Shown here piece by piece: positions 52,997-62,624 of a DNA stretch of 64,000 bases (the stretch's first letter is position 1; the number at the start of each line of letters is the position of its first letter). The stretch covers positions 62,001 through 126,000 of the forward strand of contig JAEZTB010000042.1 of the NCBI GenBank assembly GCA_023443745.1, written 5' to 3'. The notes beneath the pieces are model-generated. The model did no database searches, had not been told where the DNA came from, and saw nothing but the letters and a program-made list of their open reading frames with translations. The DNA is from Bacillota bacterium (GTDB taxonomy: Bacteria > Bacillota > Clostridia > DSM-8532). The position numbers and the translations under genes are program-made.

Positions 52997-53311
52997 ATGG
53001 CCATGGATAATGAAAGCATTCTGATTGAGCTTAAGGCAAGAAATGTTATAGCAGCATCTGATGAACCAAAGATACTAAGCTACATAAAGCAGATGAAATC
53101 AAAATCCATGGCCTACTGCAACCTAACAGAGCTACCGGATGGTTTATTTTATACCCTTGTGGAAATGGTTGAACAGCGCATGGGTGTGAACCAAGTATCC
53201 AGTATCACCAGAGGTGACACAACTATAAAGTATGCCGTTCCGACTCCTGATGAAATCATTTCAAATTTCCAATCTGAACTGAATAAATTCAAGAGGATGA
53301 AAATGATATGA
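52997..53311 (+). CDS. Head-tail connector protein (SPP1 gp15/YqbG-like)
   Basis: 104 residues behind AAAGGAG. Helical adaptor pattern (LELKARNVIAASDEPK-like start, then LPDGLFYTLVEMVEQRMG). First of four overlapping head-completion genes. Confidence 0.78.
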   Translation: MAMDNESILIELKARNVIAASDEPKILSYIKQMKSKSMAYCNLTELPDGLFYTLVEMVEQRMGVNQVSSITRGDTTIKYAVPTPDEIISNFQSELNKFKRMKMI

Positions 53312-53673
53312 ACGCTGCTGATATACTTGCAAGCACATACAATGACCGTTGTGATGTCTATGGCTATGGAAAAACAGTGGTAAACGGTGTTACAAAATTT
53401 AAAGACGTTTTGAAGTATACGGCTTTGGAATGTGCATTGTCGAAGGAGTCTTTAGCTAAGGTATCCGGTAGTAATGTGGCTGAAATAAAAGCCAGCCAAA
53501 AGGTCTTTTTCAGACCGGATGCTGATATTCAGGAAGGTGATAAACTTAGGATCACTCAGCAGGGCAGCAGTTCGCCCAGGGACTACAAGGCAGGCGAGGT
53601 GTTCAGGTATTCCGGCTCTCATTTGGAGGTCCAGGTCACAAGGGATGATATAGCAAGGCGTGATAATGTATGA
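53308..53673 (+). CDS. Head closure protein (SPP1 gp16/YqbH-like)
   Basis: 121 residues, ATGA overlap. Beta-rich: ADIQEGDKLRITQQG and KAGEVFRYSGSHLEVQVTR. Position and fold pattern fit the stopper. Confidence 0.75.
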   Translation: MNAADILASTYNDRCDVYGYGKTVVNGVTKFKDVLKYTALECALSKESLAKVSGSNVAEIKASQKVFFRPDADIQEGDKLRITQQGSSSPRDYKAGEVFRYSGSHLEVQVTRDDIARRDNV

Positions 53674-54152
53674 ATAGCAATCGCCGCATAAACTCAGCTA
53701 ATATCAAGAAATTTCGCAAAGAGCTTCAGACTATGCTGGAAGACATCAAAAAAATTGACAAAAAGGTGCTCAATAAAGCCATGATGGAAGGCCTGCGGGT
53801 GGTCAAAGTAAATACTCCTGTTGGTAATTACCCCAGCGAGGTGCATTTTACAACAAAGGATGGCAAGGAAGTCCGCTTTAATGTGCCTAAATTGGTCGGA
53901 GGACACTTGCGCAGGAATTGGTTTATAACGGTAACCGATACTGGTAACGGCGTTGAAGCAGAATTGTTTAACAATGTCGAGTATGCTCCTTATGTAAATT
54001 ACGGGCATCGGGTCAGGAATAGAGCTGGTGCAACGGTTGGATTCGTAAAGGGCAAATTTATGCTAGAAAAAGCAATGGCAGCGGTTGATAGGAGAATCGG
54101 AACTGAGTTTCGCAAAGAGGTTGAGAGGTTGAATAAAGATCATGATAAATGA
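53670..54152 (+). CDS. Neck/tail completion protein (HK97 gp10/YqbI-like)
   Basis: 160 residues, ATGA overlap. Contains TPVGNYPSE...GGHLRRNWFI and EYAPYVNYGHR, the hallmarks of the HK97 gp10 family. Confidence 0.85.
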   Translation: MNSNRRINSANIKKFRKELQTMLEDIKKIDKKVLNKAMMEGLRVVKVNTPVGNYPSEVHFTTKDGKEVRFNVPKLVGGHLRRNWFITVTDTGNGVEAELFNNVEYAPYVNYGHRVRNRAGATVGFVKGKFMLEKAMAAVDRRIGTEFRKEVERLNKDHDK

Positions 54153-54552
54153 TGTAAAACAGGCTATTACGAATAAGTTAATGGAACTCTTCCCACCTGC
54201 CGAGGGTTACACAGTTTACGATGAAGATATTCCTCAAAACTTTGATGAACGCTCTTTTATGATTCACATGCATGATCAGGATTATAGCAAGCTCATTGGG
54301 AACAGATTCAAGAGTTTGCTTTCTTTTGATATTGCATATTTCACCGACAGTGAGCTTGATGCTCAATCCGACTATCACCGGGTACAGATGGAGCTGCTGC
54401 GTATCAATATGTTTGGCAGCTACAGACCACTTAAAAAGAAGGCTAATATTACTGATAATGTGCTGCATTTTACATTCAACATCCGTTATGCTGAGCTAAA
54501 AGCAGAGGACTATAATCCCATGCAGCAGCATGAAACCCATACAAATATTTAA
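54142..54552 (+). CDS. Tail terminator protein (YqbJ-like, DUF6838)
   Basis: 136 residues, overlapping the previous gene by 11 bases. VYDEDIPQNFDERSFMIHMH and LLSFDIAYF are typical. Sits just before the sheath. Confidence 0.77.
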   Translation: MINDVKQAITNKLMELFPPAEGYTVYDEDIPQNFDERSFMIHMHDQDYSKLIGNRFKSLLSFDIAYFTDSELDAQSDYHRVQMELLRINMFGSYRPLKKKANITDNVLHFTFNIRYAELKAEDYNPMQQHETHTNI

Positions 54553-54570
54553 AGAAAGAAGGTTGTAAGT

Positions 54571-55620
54571 ATGGCTGGATCATGGATAAGTCAAAACAAA
54601 ATTCTTCCGGGTGCCTACATTAATTTTCTGACAAATGCCCCTCTCTCCATTACACCGGGAGACAGGGGCACGGTTGTATTATTACAGGAAATGAGCGTAG
54701 GTGCCAAAAGCGAAATATATGTTATAACAGCAACGGATCAAAGTGAGTATCCTGATGGAATTACTGCAGCTGACAAGATGCTTGTCAACGAAGCCTTAAA
54801 GGGAGCCAAGACCGTAATCATTTACAATTTGGGTAATGCTGCACACACAGCTGCCGATATTGAAACAGCTTTAGCAGCTTTAAGAACCGTAGTATTTGAT
54901 GTGCTTGTCTATCCCCACGATGATGCGGCGCATGTCGCTATCAAGCCTGTAATTACAGCTTGGATAAAAGCTATGCGTGAGGATGAGGGTGTAAAGGTGC
55001 AAGGTGTGCTTGCCAACCACAAAGCAGACAGTGAAGCGGTTATAAATGTGACACAGGGTGTGGAATTGGTCGATGGTACTGTGCTTACCGCTGCACAGAC
55101 CACCGCGTGGGTGGCTGGAGCTGCAGCAGGTGCAAGTATCAATCAATCCAATACTGGAAGAAAATATGTCGGGGCTATTGATGTTGTACCGAGGATGACT
55201 AAAACCGAAATGGAAGCTGCCATTACCGCTGGTGAATTTATTTTTAAGGTTGACAGTGCACAAAATGTGACGTCCGTATATGACATCAATTCACTAACCA
55301 CTATAACACCTGATAAAGGTGCTCAGTTTAAAAAGAACCGAGTAATACGCACTGTTGACAGCATTAATAATGACATCACGAATATTTTCGAGAGCAACTA
55401 TGTTGGCAAGATAAACAACAATCTGGATGGCAGATCTCTGCTCAGAGCAACCCTGATTGAATATTTTGGGGAGCTCCAGCGGCTTAATGCCATACAAAAT
55501 TTTGACGCAGAGGATGTGACTGTAACCTCTGGAACAGCGTCCGATGCTGTAGTTATTAATTGTTACATTCAGCCTGTCGACAGCGTTGAAAAGATTTACA
55601 TCACTGTTGCACTAATCTAG
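54571..55620 (+). CDS. xkdK: Contractile tail sheath protein (XkdK-like)
   Basis: 349 residues behind AGAAGG. LPGAYINFLTNAP, DRGTVVLLQEM and NKVIRTV-type end (NRVIRTVDSINNDITNIFES, GRSLLRATLIEYF) show the sheath family. Makes the phage a myovirus. Confidence 0.92.
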   Translation: MAGSWISQNKILPGAYINFLTNAPLSITPGDRGTVVLLQEMSVGAKSEIYVITATDQSEYPDGITAADKMLVNEALKGAKTVIIYNLGNAAHTAADIETALAALRTVVFDVLVYPHDDAAHVAIKPVITAWIKAMREDEGVKVQGVLANHKADSEAVINVTQGVELVDGTVLTAAQTTAWVAGAAAGASINQSNTGRKYVGAIDVVPRMTKTEMEAAITAGEFIFKVDSAQNVTSVYDINSLTTITPDKGAQFKKNRVIRTVDSINNDITNIFESNYVGKINNNLDGRSLLRATLIEYFGELQRLNAIQNFDAEDVTVTSGTASDAVVINCYIQPVDSVEKIYITVALI

Positions 55621-55636
55621 AAAGGAGGGTCAAACT

Positions 55637-56116
55637 GTGAGTAATGGCAATTATACAAAGCTGACCGATACCATATCGGCAACAGAGGGTAAGGCATACA
55701 TCACTATAAATGGCTTAAACAGAGAGCTTTTTGAAATATCAAAATTAGAAGCTCACCTGGAAATGATCATTCAAGGCAGACGAATGCTAGGGCACCGAAT
55801 GACGCAGCACAAGGTTACTGGCGCAGAAGGTAAAGGCAGCATGACCATGTACTTTATGAACAGCGATATGCTGAAGCTTGCTATCGCCTACATAAAAAAA
55901 GGTTCTTATGGCGGCATAAAGATACAGGTAAAGAATGAAGATGAACAGTCCACAATAGGCACTCAGGAGGTTGTGCTCCAAAATATCATATTGGGCACGA
56001 TTCCTGTAACCACACTTGATGATCAATCCGAAGATCCAATAACCATTGACACGGATTTCACTTTTGACGACATCGATGGCCTAAGCTATTTCAACTTACC
56101 GGAAAATTACAGATGA
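55637..56116 (+). CDS. xkdM: Tail tube protein (XkdM-like)
   Basis: 159 residues, GTG behind AAAGGAGG. SATEGKAYITINGLNRELFE and RRMLGHRMTQHKVTGAEGKG are characteristic. Followed at once by a terminator. Confidence 0.9.
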   Translation: MSNGNYTKLTDTISATEGKAYITINGLNRELFEISKLEAHLEMIIQGRRMLGHRMTQHKVTGAEGKGSMTMYFMNSDMLKLAIAYIKKGSYGGIKIQVKNEDEQSTIGTQEVVLQNIILGTIPVTTLDDQSEDPITIDTDFTFDDIDGLSYFNLPENYR

Positions 56117-56117
56117 C

Positions 56118-56147
56118 AAGAGCAGAAAAAAATCTGCTCTTTTTTTG
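56118..56147 (+). terminator. Intrinsic terminator after the tail tube gene
   Basis: Perfect 9-bp stem AAGAGCAGA/TCTGCTCTT, loop of six A, then TTTTT. It lies in the middle of the tail genes. Confidence 0.9.
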
Positions 56148-56162
56148 AGGAGGAAATTTTTT

Positions 56163-56564
56163 ATGAGTTCTTTGAAAGCATTTTTAAATCCTATTCAGGT
56201 TGAAAACAAGGAAGTTATTGTATCTAACCGTTTCGTTGAAAATGGGAAGCCGGTGCCTTTTATAATCCGGCCTATCACGCAAAAAGAAAATGAGCAGCTC
56301 ATTAAGAAGCACACCAGGAAGGATAAAAAGAATGAAGAAGTTCTTAACCGTACAGAGTATGTACAGTCTTTGGTTGCACGTGCGGTAGTCTCCCCTGATC
56401 TGGCTGACGCTGAGCTGCAAAAGAAATACGGTCTTGGCGAAACAGAAGTACTAAAGAATATGCTTTTTGTGGGCGAATTTGCTGAGTTATCACAGGCTGT
56501 GCAAGAGCTTAGCGGACTTGATACCAATATTAACGATGACATTGAAGAAGTAAAAAACGCATAA
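56163..56564 (+). CDS. xkdN: Tail assembly chaperone (XkdN-like), frame-0 product
   Basis: 133 residues, ATG nine bases behind GGAGG. IIRPITQKENEQLIKKHTRK is typical of XkdN. It ends just after a slippery A-AAA-AAC, so part of the ribosomes should shift -1 and make a 204-residue longer form. Confidence 0.88.
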   Translation: MSSLKAFLNPIQVENKEVIVSNRFVENGKPVPFIIRPITQKENEQLIKKHTRKDKKNEEVLNRTEYVQSLVARAVVSPDLADAELQKKYGLGETEVLKNMLFVGEFAELSQAVQELSGLDTNINDDIEEVKNA

Positions 56565-56602
56565 GGCAAGGTGACGCAGAATTCAACTTGGCTCACTTTG
56601 CC
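56552..56602 (+). promoter_or_regulatory. Programmed -1 frameshift signal
   Basis: Slippery heptamer A-AAA-AAC at 56552-56558 in the right phase, six bases before a 10-bp stem GGCAAGGTGA (56565-56574)/TCACTTTGCC (56593-56602) with one G-T pair. Confidence 0.88.
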
Positions 56603-56776
56603 TTACAAAAGCTCCATATAAGGCCCAAGGTGCTTGTTGGGGAAGGTTCTATAAATGAACCTATAGATGAAAAAGAACGTGCCTTCATATATGGCAGCAT
56701 CCAGCTTCGCGCGGAGACTGAGAATAAAAATACCCCTAAAAACAAAGCAAGGAAAGGTGGTAGAAGAATAAAATAA
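56558..56776 (+). CDS. -1 frame extension of the tail assembly chaperone
   Basis: 72 residues in the -1 frame after the slip site, with no good start of its own (the first candidate is a TTG at 56588 without a ribosome site). Together with frame 0 it gives the long chaperone that binds the tape measure. It ends on the A of the tape measure ATG. Basic C-terminus (KNKARKGGRRIK). Confidence 0.85.
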   Translation, partial: RIRQGDAEFNLAHFALQKLHIRPKVLVGEGSINEPIDEKERAFIYGSIQLRAETENKNTPKNKARKGGRRIK

Positions 56777-58755
56777 TGGTTGGTTTAAATGCAATTTTTA
56801 AGCTCTTCGATGGTTATTCTTCTACCATCAATAAGATTATCCCCAAAACGGATGCGGCAACAAACAAAATACTGAATGCAAGCGGGGCTACTGATAAATT
56901 AAATGAAAAGCTTGCGGCTACCGGGGTCAGCGCAGGTTCTGCAGCTAAGGGATTGGATAAGACAGTCCAGAAGACTGATAAAATGGCTGATGACCTTTCA
57001 AACGCAAGCGGAGCAACGGATAAACTGAACAAAAAGCTTGGAGCTACCGGGGCCGGTGCCAGTTCTGCAGCTGCTGGCCTCGGTAAATTTATAAAGGCGG
57101 CAATAACTCTTGCCATGTTAAAAAAAGGCATGGATATTGTTGATGAATATGCAAACACCTCCGCCCGGCTTGCTCTTATCAACGATGGCTTGCAAACTCA
57201 AGCTGAACTCCAGGATAAGGTATTTGCCTTAGCCGAAAGGTCAAGAGGTTCTTATAACGATATGGCATCTGCTATAGCAAAAATGGGATTGCTTGCTAAG
57301 GATGCATTCACCGACAACGATGAGCTGCTAGCATTTACTGAGCTTGTACAAAAGAGCTTTAAGATTGGCGGAGCTGATACATCTGAGCAACAAGGTGCTA
57401 TGAGGCAATTATCCCAGGCTATGGCTTCCGGACGGCTCCAAGGTGATGAATTGGTATCCATTATGGAAAATGCTCCAATGATCTACGAAGCCATTGCAAA
57501 GTATACGGGTAAATCAAAGGGAGAACTAAAAAAGCTTTCGTCCGATGGTTTCATCACGTCACAGATAATCAAAGATTCGATGTTTATGGCTGCAGATGAT
57601 ATAAATAGCAAGTTTGCGAGTATGCCAAAAACCTTTGCGGATGGCTGGACACGCATGAAAGATGGTGCATTAAAAGCCTTTGGCCCCGTTATGCAGAACA
57701 TAATTGCAATATTGAATCGCCCTGAAACAACAGCATTTATAGACGGCTTCACAAGCGGCCTAAACTTTATTGCATTTGCAATCAACATTATTATTAGCAC
57801 AATCGGTGAGGTGATAGACTTGATTTCTTACTTTTGGCCGGTAATTGAACCTATTCTTGTGGCAATAGGAGCTGCGCTGCTTTTGTGGGGTGTTACCCAG
57901 ATTCCTATGTTAATTACGAAGCTCTGGCTCATGGTCGCGCCTATTTTGGCACAAGCTGGAGCCTGGGCACTGGCAAATATGCCTATTTTGTTATTAGGTG
58001 CGGCTATCGGGTTGTTACTTTACGCAATACTGAAATTCGGGGATACTGTCATTGAAGTGGTTGGCGTAATCGGAGGGATATTTGGTGGTTTGTACGCTTT
58101 CATGCTTAATGGTATAGCTGCTATGGTAAACCCATTTATATCATTTGCCGAGTTTTTTGCCAATGTGTTTAATAATCCGGTTTACAGTATTAAAAAGCTG
58201 TTTGTAGACCTTGCAACAAATGTCCTAAACCTTTTGCAGTCTATTGCAGAAGGTATTGATAACGTGCTGGGAAGTAATATGGCCGATGGTCTGCAAAATC
58301 TAAAAGACAATATGAGTGAATGGCTGGGTGATAAGCCAGAAAATTACAAAGAATTTACCAAAATGAAGATGGTCGACATTGCAGAGTACGCTAATAATGG
58401 ATACGATGTTGGCAAGCAAGCTGGCTCATGGGCAGTAAACGGTGTACAGGACATAGCAAGTAAGCTTGGTAACCTGTTTGGAATGTCAGAAAAAGGCACT
58501 GACACTCCTGTGAAAGTTAAAGGTACAGGATCTGGTGGATCAGTTCAAGTTAATATGGCAGATGAGGATTTGCAATATCTCCGTGATATCGCTGAACGCG
58601 ACTATGTCGCGAATGTAGCCAATAATACTCTTGCCCCACAAGTCACTTTCCAGTTTGGTGACATCCGAGAAACAGCTGATGCTGATGCTATAAAAAAGAG
58701 GCTTGAGGAAATAATGAGAGAAGAAATTGCCGTTTCAAGCGAGGGGGTCTATTAA
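56776..58755 (+). CDS. xkdO: Tape measure protein (XkdO-like)
   Basis: 659 residues. Two internal repeats (ASGATDKLNEKLAATG and ASGATDKLNKKLGATG near 35-50 and 76-91), a tape-measure core (SRGSYNDMASAIAKMGLLA, GDELVSIMENAPMIYEAIA), then hydrophobic helices (about 335-460). Sets tail length. Short for the family (XkdO is about 1300), implying a short tail. Confidence 0.9.
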   Translation: MVGLNAIFKLFDGYSSTINKIIPKTDAATNKILNASGATDKLNEKLAATGVSAGSAAKGLDKTVQKTDKMADDLSNASGATDKLNKKLGATGAGASSAAAGLGKFIKAAITLAMLKKGMDIVDEYANTSARLALINDGLQTQAELQDKVFALAERSRGSYNDMASAIAKMGLLAKDAFTDNDELLAFTELVQKSFKIGGADTSEQQGAMRQLSQAMASGRLQGDELVSIMENAPMIYEAIAKYTGKSKGELKKLSSDGFITSQIIKDSMFMAADDINSKFASMPKTFADGWTRMKDGALKAFGPVMQNIIAILNRPETTAFIDGFTSGLNFIAFAINIIISTIGEVIDLISYFWPVIEPILVAIGAALLLWGVTQIPMLITKLWLMVAPILAQAGAWALANMPILLLGAAIGLLLYAILKFGDTVIEVVGVIGGIFGGLYAFMLNGIAAMVNPFISFAEFFANVFNNPVYSIKKLFVDLATNVLNLLQSIAEGIDNVLGSNMADGLQNLKDNMSEWLGDKPENYKEFTKMKMVDIAEYANNGYDVGKQAGSWAVNGVQDIASKLGNLFGMSEKGTDTPVKVKGTGSGGSVQVNMADEDLQYLRDIAERDYVANVANNTLAPQVTFQFGDIRETADADAIKKRLEEIMREEIAVSSEGVY

Positions 58756-59423
58756 TGTATGCGATATTCTTTGACAAAGATAACATAACTTATAGGCTCC
58801 CTGTTAATCCGGAGCATATTGAACAAAGCAGTTCCCAGGCTGTTGAGAAATATGAAATTCTCAAAGCTGGACAGATCGTGATTCCGACTCACATGGAGCT
58901 GAAGGAATTCAGCTTTGAATGTGAATTCCCTCATGAGCCAACTTACTATATTGAGACATCAGGAGGCTTTAAAGATGCGGATTTTTACTTGAATCTGTTC
59001 CAAAAGTGGCGTGACAGTCTCACGCCTGTGAGATTTATAGCCAGCAACGAAATTGGTGATGATATTAACCTCTTAGTTCTTATTAAAGAGTGTGGAATTA
59101 TAGAAAAAGCCGGAGAGGAAGGCGATAAATATGTCAAGTTCTCCTTGCTGGAATTTAGGGAGTATGGAAAGAAGTCTGCTGTTGTTGCTGTGTCTTCACA
59201 GCCAAATAAATTATTGGCAGTAAAAAAACAAGCTCCTGCTGCTAAGACCAACCCAAAGAGTAATGGCAATCATGTCGTAAAAGCTGGAGATACCCTATAT
59301 AAGATTGCTAAATATTACTATAATGATGGATCCAAGTACATGAAGATTGTCAATGCCAACAAGGATAAAATAAAAAATCCGTCTCTGATCTATCCAGGCT
59401 GGAAGCTGGTGATCCCGGCGTGA
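58755..59423 (+). CDS. xkdP: LysM-domain tail protein (XkdP-like)
   Basis: 222 residues. N-terminal XkdP domain (about 1-140), Lys/Pro linker, and one LysM (about 172-221: NHVVKAGDTLYKIAKYYY ... WKLVIPA). Baseplate/hub assembly; one base overlap with the tape measure stop. Confidence 0.9.
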   Translation: MYAIFFDKDNITYRLPVNPEHIEQSSSQAVEKYEILKAGQIVIPTHMELKEFSFECEFPHEPTYYIETSGGFKDADFYLNLFQKWRDSLTPVRFIASNEIGDDINLLVLIKECGIIEKAGEEGDKYVKFSLLEFREYGKKSAVVAVSSQPNKLLAVKKQAPAAKTNPKSNGNHVVKAGDTLYKIAKYYYNDGSKYMKIVNANKDKIKNPSLIYPGWKLVIPA

Positions 59424-60364
59424 GTATGGAATTTGTTGTGCAGGTGGACGGTGAAGTGTATGAAATCAGTGAGCTGGTCACAAATGTATCCTACAAAGAT
59501 GTTTTGAATGATGGCTGCAGCAAGCTTGAATTTTCCTACATTAACGATGACTTAGTAATAAAGAATGGTAGTGTTGTCAGGTTCAAATTTAATGATGCCA
59601 ATGTTTTTTATGGCCGTGTGTTCAAGTATAGCGGTAATAAAGGTAAAGAAATAAGCGTTACCGCATATGATCAGCTTCGGTATTGCAAAGCCCAGGATAC
59701 TATTGTTATAAAAAACGACACTGTAACAACTTTAGCATTTAAAATGTCAAATTATTTCGGTTTGCAAAAAGGCCATCTGACTGATACGGTGTACAAGCTG
59801 CCTACAAGCGTGCAAGATGATAAAACATGGCTGGATATTATCTATGCAAGTATTGCTGATACTCTTAGATTCACGGGCAGATTATATACCTTAAGGGATG
59901 AATATGGCAGCCTTGCAGTTCGAAATCTGGATGAGCTCAGGCTTGACCTCGTGTTGGGGGATGAAAGTCTTGCCTATGATTACCAATATGAAAAATCTAT
60001 TGACGAGAACTTCTATAACCAAATAAAGCTGGCTTCTGACAACGAGTCTACTAAGAAAAGAGAGATCCATATAGCTAAAGATAGTGGTTCTATAGCAACT
60101 TATGGCCTCCTGCAATATTTTGAAGTTCTAGACAAAAAGGCAAATGCGTCCCAAGCAAAGTTAAAAGCAGATATGCTTTTAAAGCTTTACAACAGAGTTG
60201 CAGAATCAATTAGCCTGGAATGTATGGGAGATACAAGAGTAAGGGCCGGATCTAGCGTTTATGGTCAGATTGATGATATCAAGCTTAATAAAAGGCTGAT
60301 TGTCAGGTCTGTTACTCATAAATATCTACCCTCGCACACCATGAGCATTGAGGTGATGTTATGA
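59420..60364 (+). CDS. xkdQ: Baseplate hub protein (XkdQ-like)
   Basis: 314 residues, GTG overlapping the previous stop. GKEISVTAYDQLRYCKAQDT and KRLIVRSVTHKYLPSHTMS are typical of the gpD-like hub proteins of PBSX tails. Confidence 0.88.
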   Translation: MSMEFVVQVDGEVYEISELVTNVSYKDVLNDGCSKLEFSYINDDLVIKNGSVVRFKFNDANVFYGRVFKYSGNKGKEISVTAYDQLRYCKAQDTIVIKNDTVTTLAFKMSNYFGLQKGHLTDTVYKLPTSVQDDKTWLDIIYASIADTLRFTGRLYTLRDEYGSLAVRNLDELRLDLVLGDESLAYDYQYEKSIDENFYNQIKLASDNESTKKREIHIAKDSGSIATYGLLQYFEVLDKKANASQAKLKADMLLKLYNRVAESISLECMGDTRVRAGSSVYGQIDDIKLNKRLIVRSVTHKYLPSHTMSIEVML

Positions 60365-60675
60365 TAAACGAAATAAAGGTAGTAGTTCAAAATTACCTAA
60401 ATAACGCAAAGCTAACAAGCCTTGTGGACGGTATTGCTACCACTGACGGTATTAAGGTAAGTGATAAGCTTACTATCCCAATGGAGCTTATAAAAGGTAA
60501 TTTGAAAGATTACACAGCTGTTGGCGATCGGGTAAGGCTTATTCGCAATCACGGAGGCCAGGAATTTTATATTGTAGAGATCATCGGCAAGCATTTCATT
60601 ACAAAGGGCTGCACTGTCAGCCTCACCTTGAATGGACATACCGGTGATTACAAGGTGGAGGACGTGAAAAAATGA
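60361..60675 (+). CDS. xkdR: DUF2577 baseplate protein (XkdR-like)
   Basis: 104 residues, ATGA overlap. VGDRVRLIRNHGGQEFYIVE is the conserved OB-like core. Probably the spike/hub completion protein. Confidence 0.85.
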   Translation: MINEIKVVVQNYLNNAKLTSLVDGIATTDGIKVSDKLTIPMELIKGNLKDYTAVGDRVRLIRNHGGQEFYIVEIIGKHFITKGCTVSLTLNGHTGDYKVEDVKK

Positions 60676-61067
60676 TACCTAAATCGCTTATAGATGCAAA
60701 TATTACTATTATAGATACCACAGAAACAACAAGTACATACAAAATATCAGGTGCCCGGATTCAAGGGTCTACAGATAGTTTAAACGCATTACAGCAAGCT
60801 ATATATAAGGTGCTCCAAACTGAAAAATACGAGTATCCCATATATAGCTTTAATTATGGCGTAGAATTAGAAAGCCTTATTGGAAAGGATTTAGCCTATA
60901 TCAAGGTTGAGCTGAAGCGCAGGATCCGGGAGTGTCTTCTACAGGATGAGAGAATTAAAGATGTTGAGAATTTCAATTATCAGAGCACCGGCGATAGTTT
61001 GCTCTGCTCTTTTGTTGTTACCAGCATATATGGCAATATCTCTGTTTCAAAGGAAGTGAGTTTTTAA
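60672..61067 (+). CDS. xkdS: DUF2634 baseplate wedge protein (XkdS, gp25-like)
   Basis: 131 residues, ATGA overlap. YPIYSFNYGVELESLIGKDL and ELKRRIRECLLQDERIKDVE show the gp25/lysozyme-like wedge family. Confidence 0.87.
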   Translation: MIPKSLIDANITIIDTTETTSTYKISGARIQGSTDSLNALQQAIYKVLQTEKYEYPIYSFNYGVELESLIGKDLAYIKVELKRRIRECLLQDERIKDVENFNYQSTGDSLLCSFVVTSIYGNISVSKEVSF

Positions 61068-62086
61068 TGTTTGAGAATATGACCTATGAAAGCTTATTAA
61101 ATGATATGCTCAGCCGTGTTACAAGCGATGTTGACAAAAGAGAAGGCAGTATTATCTATGATGCCCTTGCCCCCTGCGCTTTGAAGCTGGCCGAAACTTA
61201 TTTCAACCTTATGAACTTCATTGACCTTGTATCCGGTGACACGGCAGTTGGTAATTACCTTGACCGGGTTGTTGCGGATTATGGTATTTCAAGAAAGGCA
61301 GCCACACACTCTATAAGAAAAATCGAAACCACCGGGGCTGTTGATATAAACACACGCTGGGGTATTAATGGTGTAACCTATAAAATAACCGCCTTACTCT
61401 CACCTAATGTTTACAGTGCCATTTGCGAACAGGTCGGAGAAATAGGCAACTTGTACAGTGGAATGCTTGACAATATTGATGATGTATCCGGCATCATAGC
61501 AACCTTGACAGATATAATGGCTTCCGGAGTTGAAGAGGAAACTGATGATAATCTAAGAGCCCGGTTCTTTACTCAAATTCAAGCACCATCTACATCCGGA
61601 AATGCAGACAATTATATTAAGTGGGCACTTGATGTGCCTGGTGTAGGAAAAGTAAGGGTATTTCCTTTGTGGAATGGTCCCGGCACCGTAAAAGTACTCA
61701 TAGTGGACAGTAACATGGAGGTAGATGAAACCCTTGAACCAAAAGTGGCAGAGCACATTGAATCTGTAAGACCTATAGGAGCAGCGGTGACTGTGGAGAG
61801 TCCAGCAGATAAAATAATTAACATCGCCGCTAACGTCATGCTTGATGGCTCCGTGGCAATTGCCGATGTTATAGCGTTATTTACGGCTGAGTGTTCCAAA
61901 TATCTCAAGAGCATGGTATTTGAAACCTATATTGTTAGCTATGCCAAAATAGGCAGCTTACTATTGGCTACCCCTGGTGTTAAGGATTATACCGGCCTTC
62001 TTATAAACGATGATACGGCTAATATAATCATATCTGATGCAGAAATGCCCATATCCGGAACGATAACTCTGACAGGGGTGATATAG
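61067..62086 (+). CDS. xkdT: Baseplate J-like protein (XkdT)
   Basis: 339 residues, starting on the last base of xkdS. EGSIIYDALAPCALKLAETY, ETDDNLRARFFTQIQAPSTS and YIKWALDVPGVGKVRVFPLW are the baseplate-J signature. Confidence 0.93.
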   Translation: MFENMTYESLLNDMLSRVTSDVDKREGSIIYDALAPCALKLAETYFNLMNFIDLVSGDTAVGNYLDRVVADYGISRKAATHSIRKIETTGAVDINTRWGINGVTYKITALLSPNVYSAICEQVGEIGNLYSGMLDNIDDVSGIIATLTDIMASGVEEETDDNLRARFFTQIQAPSTSGNADNYIKWALDVPGVGKVRVFPLWNGPGTVKVLIVDSNMEVDETLEPKVAEHIESVRPIGAAVTVESPADKIINIAANVMLDGSVAIADVIALFTAECSKYLKSMVFETYIVSYAKIGSLLLATPGVKDYTGLLINDDTANIIISDAEMPISGTITLTGVI

Positions 62087-62087
62087 G

Positions 62088-62624
62088 ATGAAGCTTATAG
62101 ATCTCCTGCCGGATTACTATGCCGAGAATATCACAATGGAAGAACTACAGCGGATACTTACAAATAACATCAATTCTTTGGCCAAAAGTTTTGATAAAAC
62201 AATTGACGAATGCTTTGTGAACACGGCATCTGCCCTCTTATCTCGCTATGAAAGGATCTACGGTCTTAAGGTTGATGTATCAAAATCTGATGAATTTAGG
62301 CGCGAGCGGATCAAGGCTAAGATAAGGGGTATCGGCACCGTAACTAAACAGATGATCATTGATGTAGCCAGATCCTACAGCAACGGTGAAGTGGCGGTCA
62401 TTGAGGATCCGGCAAATTATAGCTTTAAAGTAAAATTTGTAGGAACTGTGGGTATTCCGGCAAATATGGCAGACCTGACGCTTTCAATCAATTCAATCAA
62501 GCCTGCTCATTTGATTTATACATTTGAATATATTTACCGTACCAACATGGATATACATGGCCTTACCCATCTGCAATTAAGCACAAAGACACATAATAAA
62601 ATACGAGAAGGAGTGTTAGACTAA
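62088..62624 (+). CDS. DUF2313 tail protein (XkdU/YmfQ-like)
   Basis: 178 residues. LIDLLPDYYAENITMEELQR and RRERIKAKIRGIGTVT follow the family pattern (seen here as FRRERIKAKIRGIGTVTKQM). Adaptor between baseplate and fibre. Confidence 0.87.
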   Translation: MKLIDLLPDYYAENITMEELQRILTNNINSLAKSFDKTIDECFVNTASALLSRYERIYGLKVDVSKSDEFRRERIKAKIRGIGTVTKQMIIDVARSYSNGEVAVIEDPANYSFKVKFVGTVGIPANMADLTLSINSIKPAHLIYTFEYIYRTNMDIHGLTHLQLSTKTHNKIREGVLD

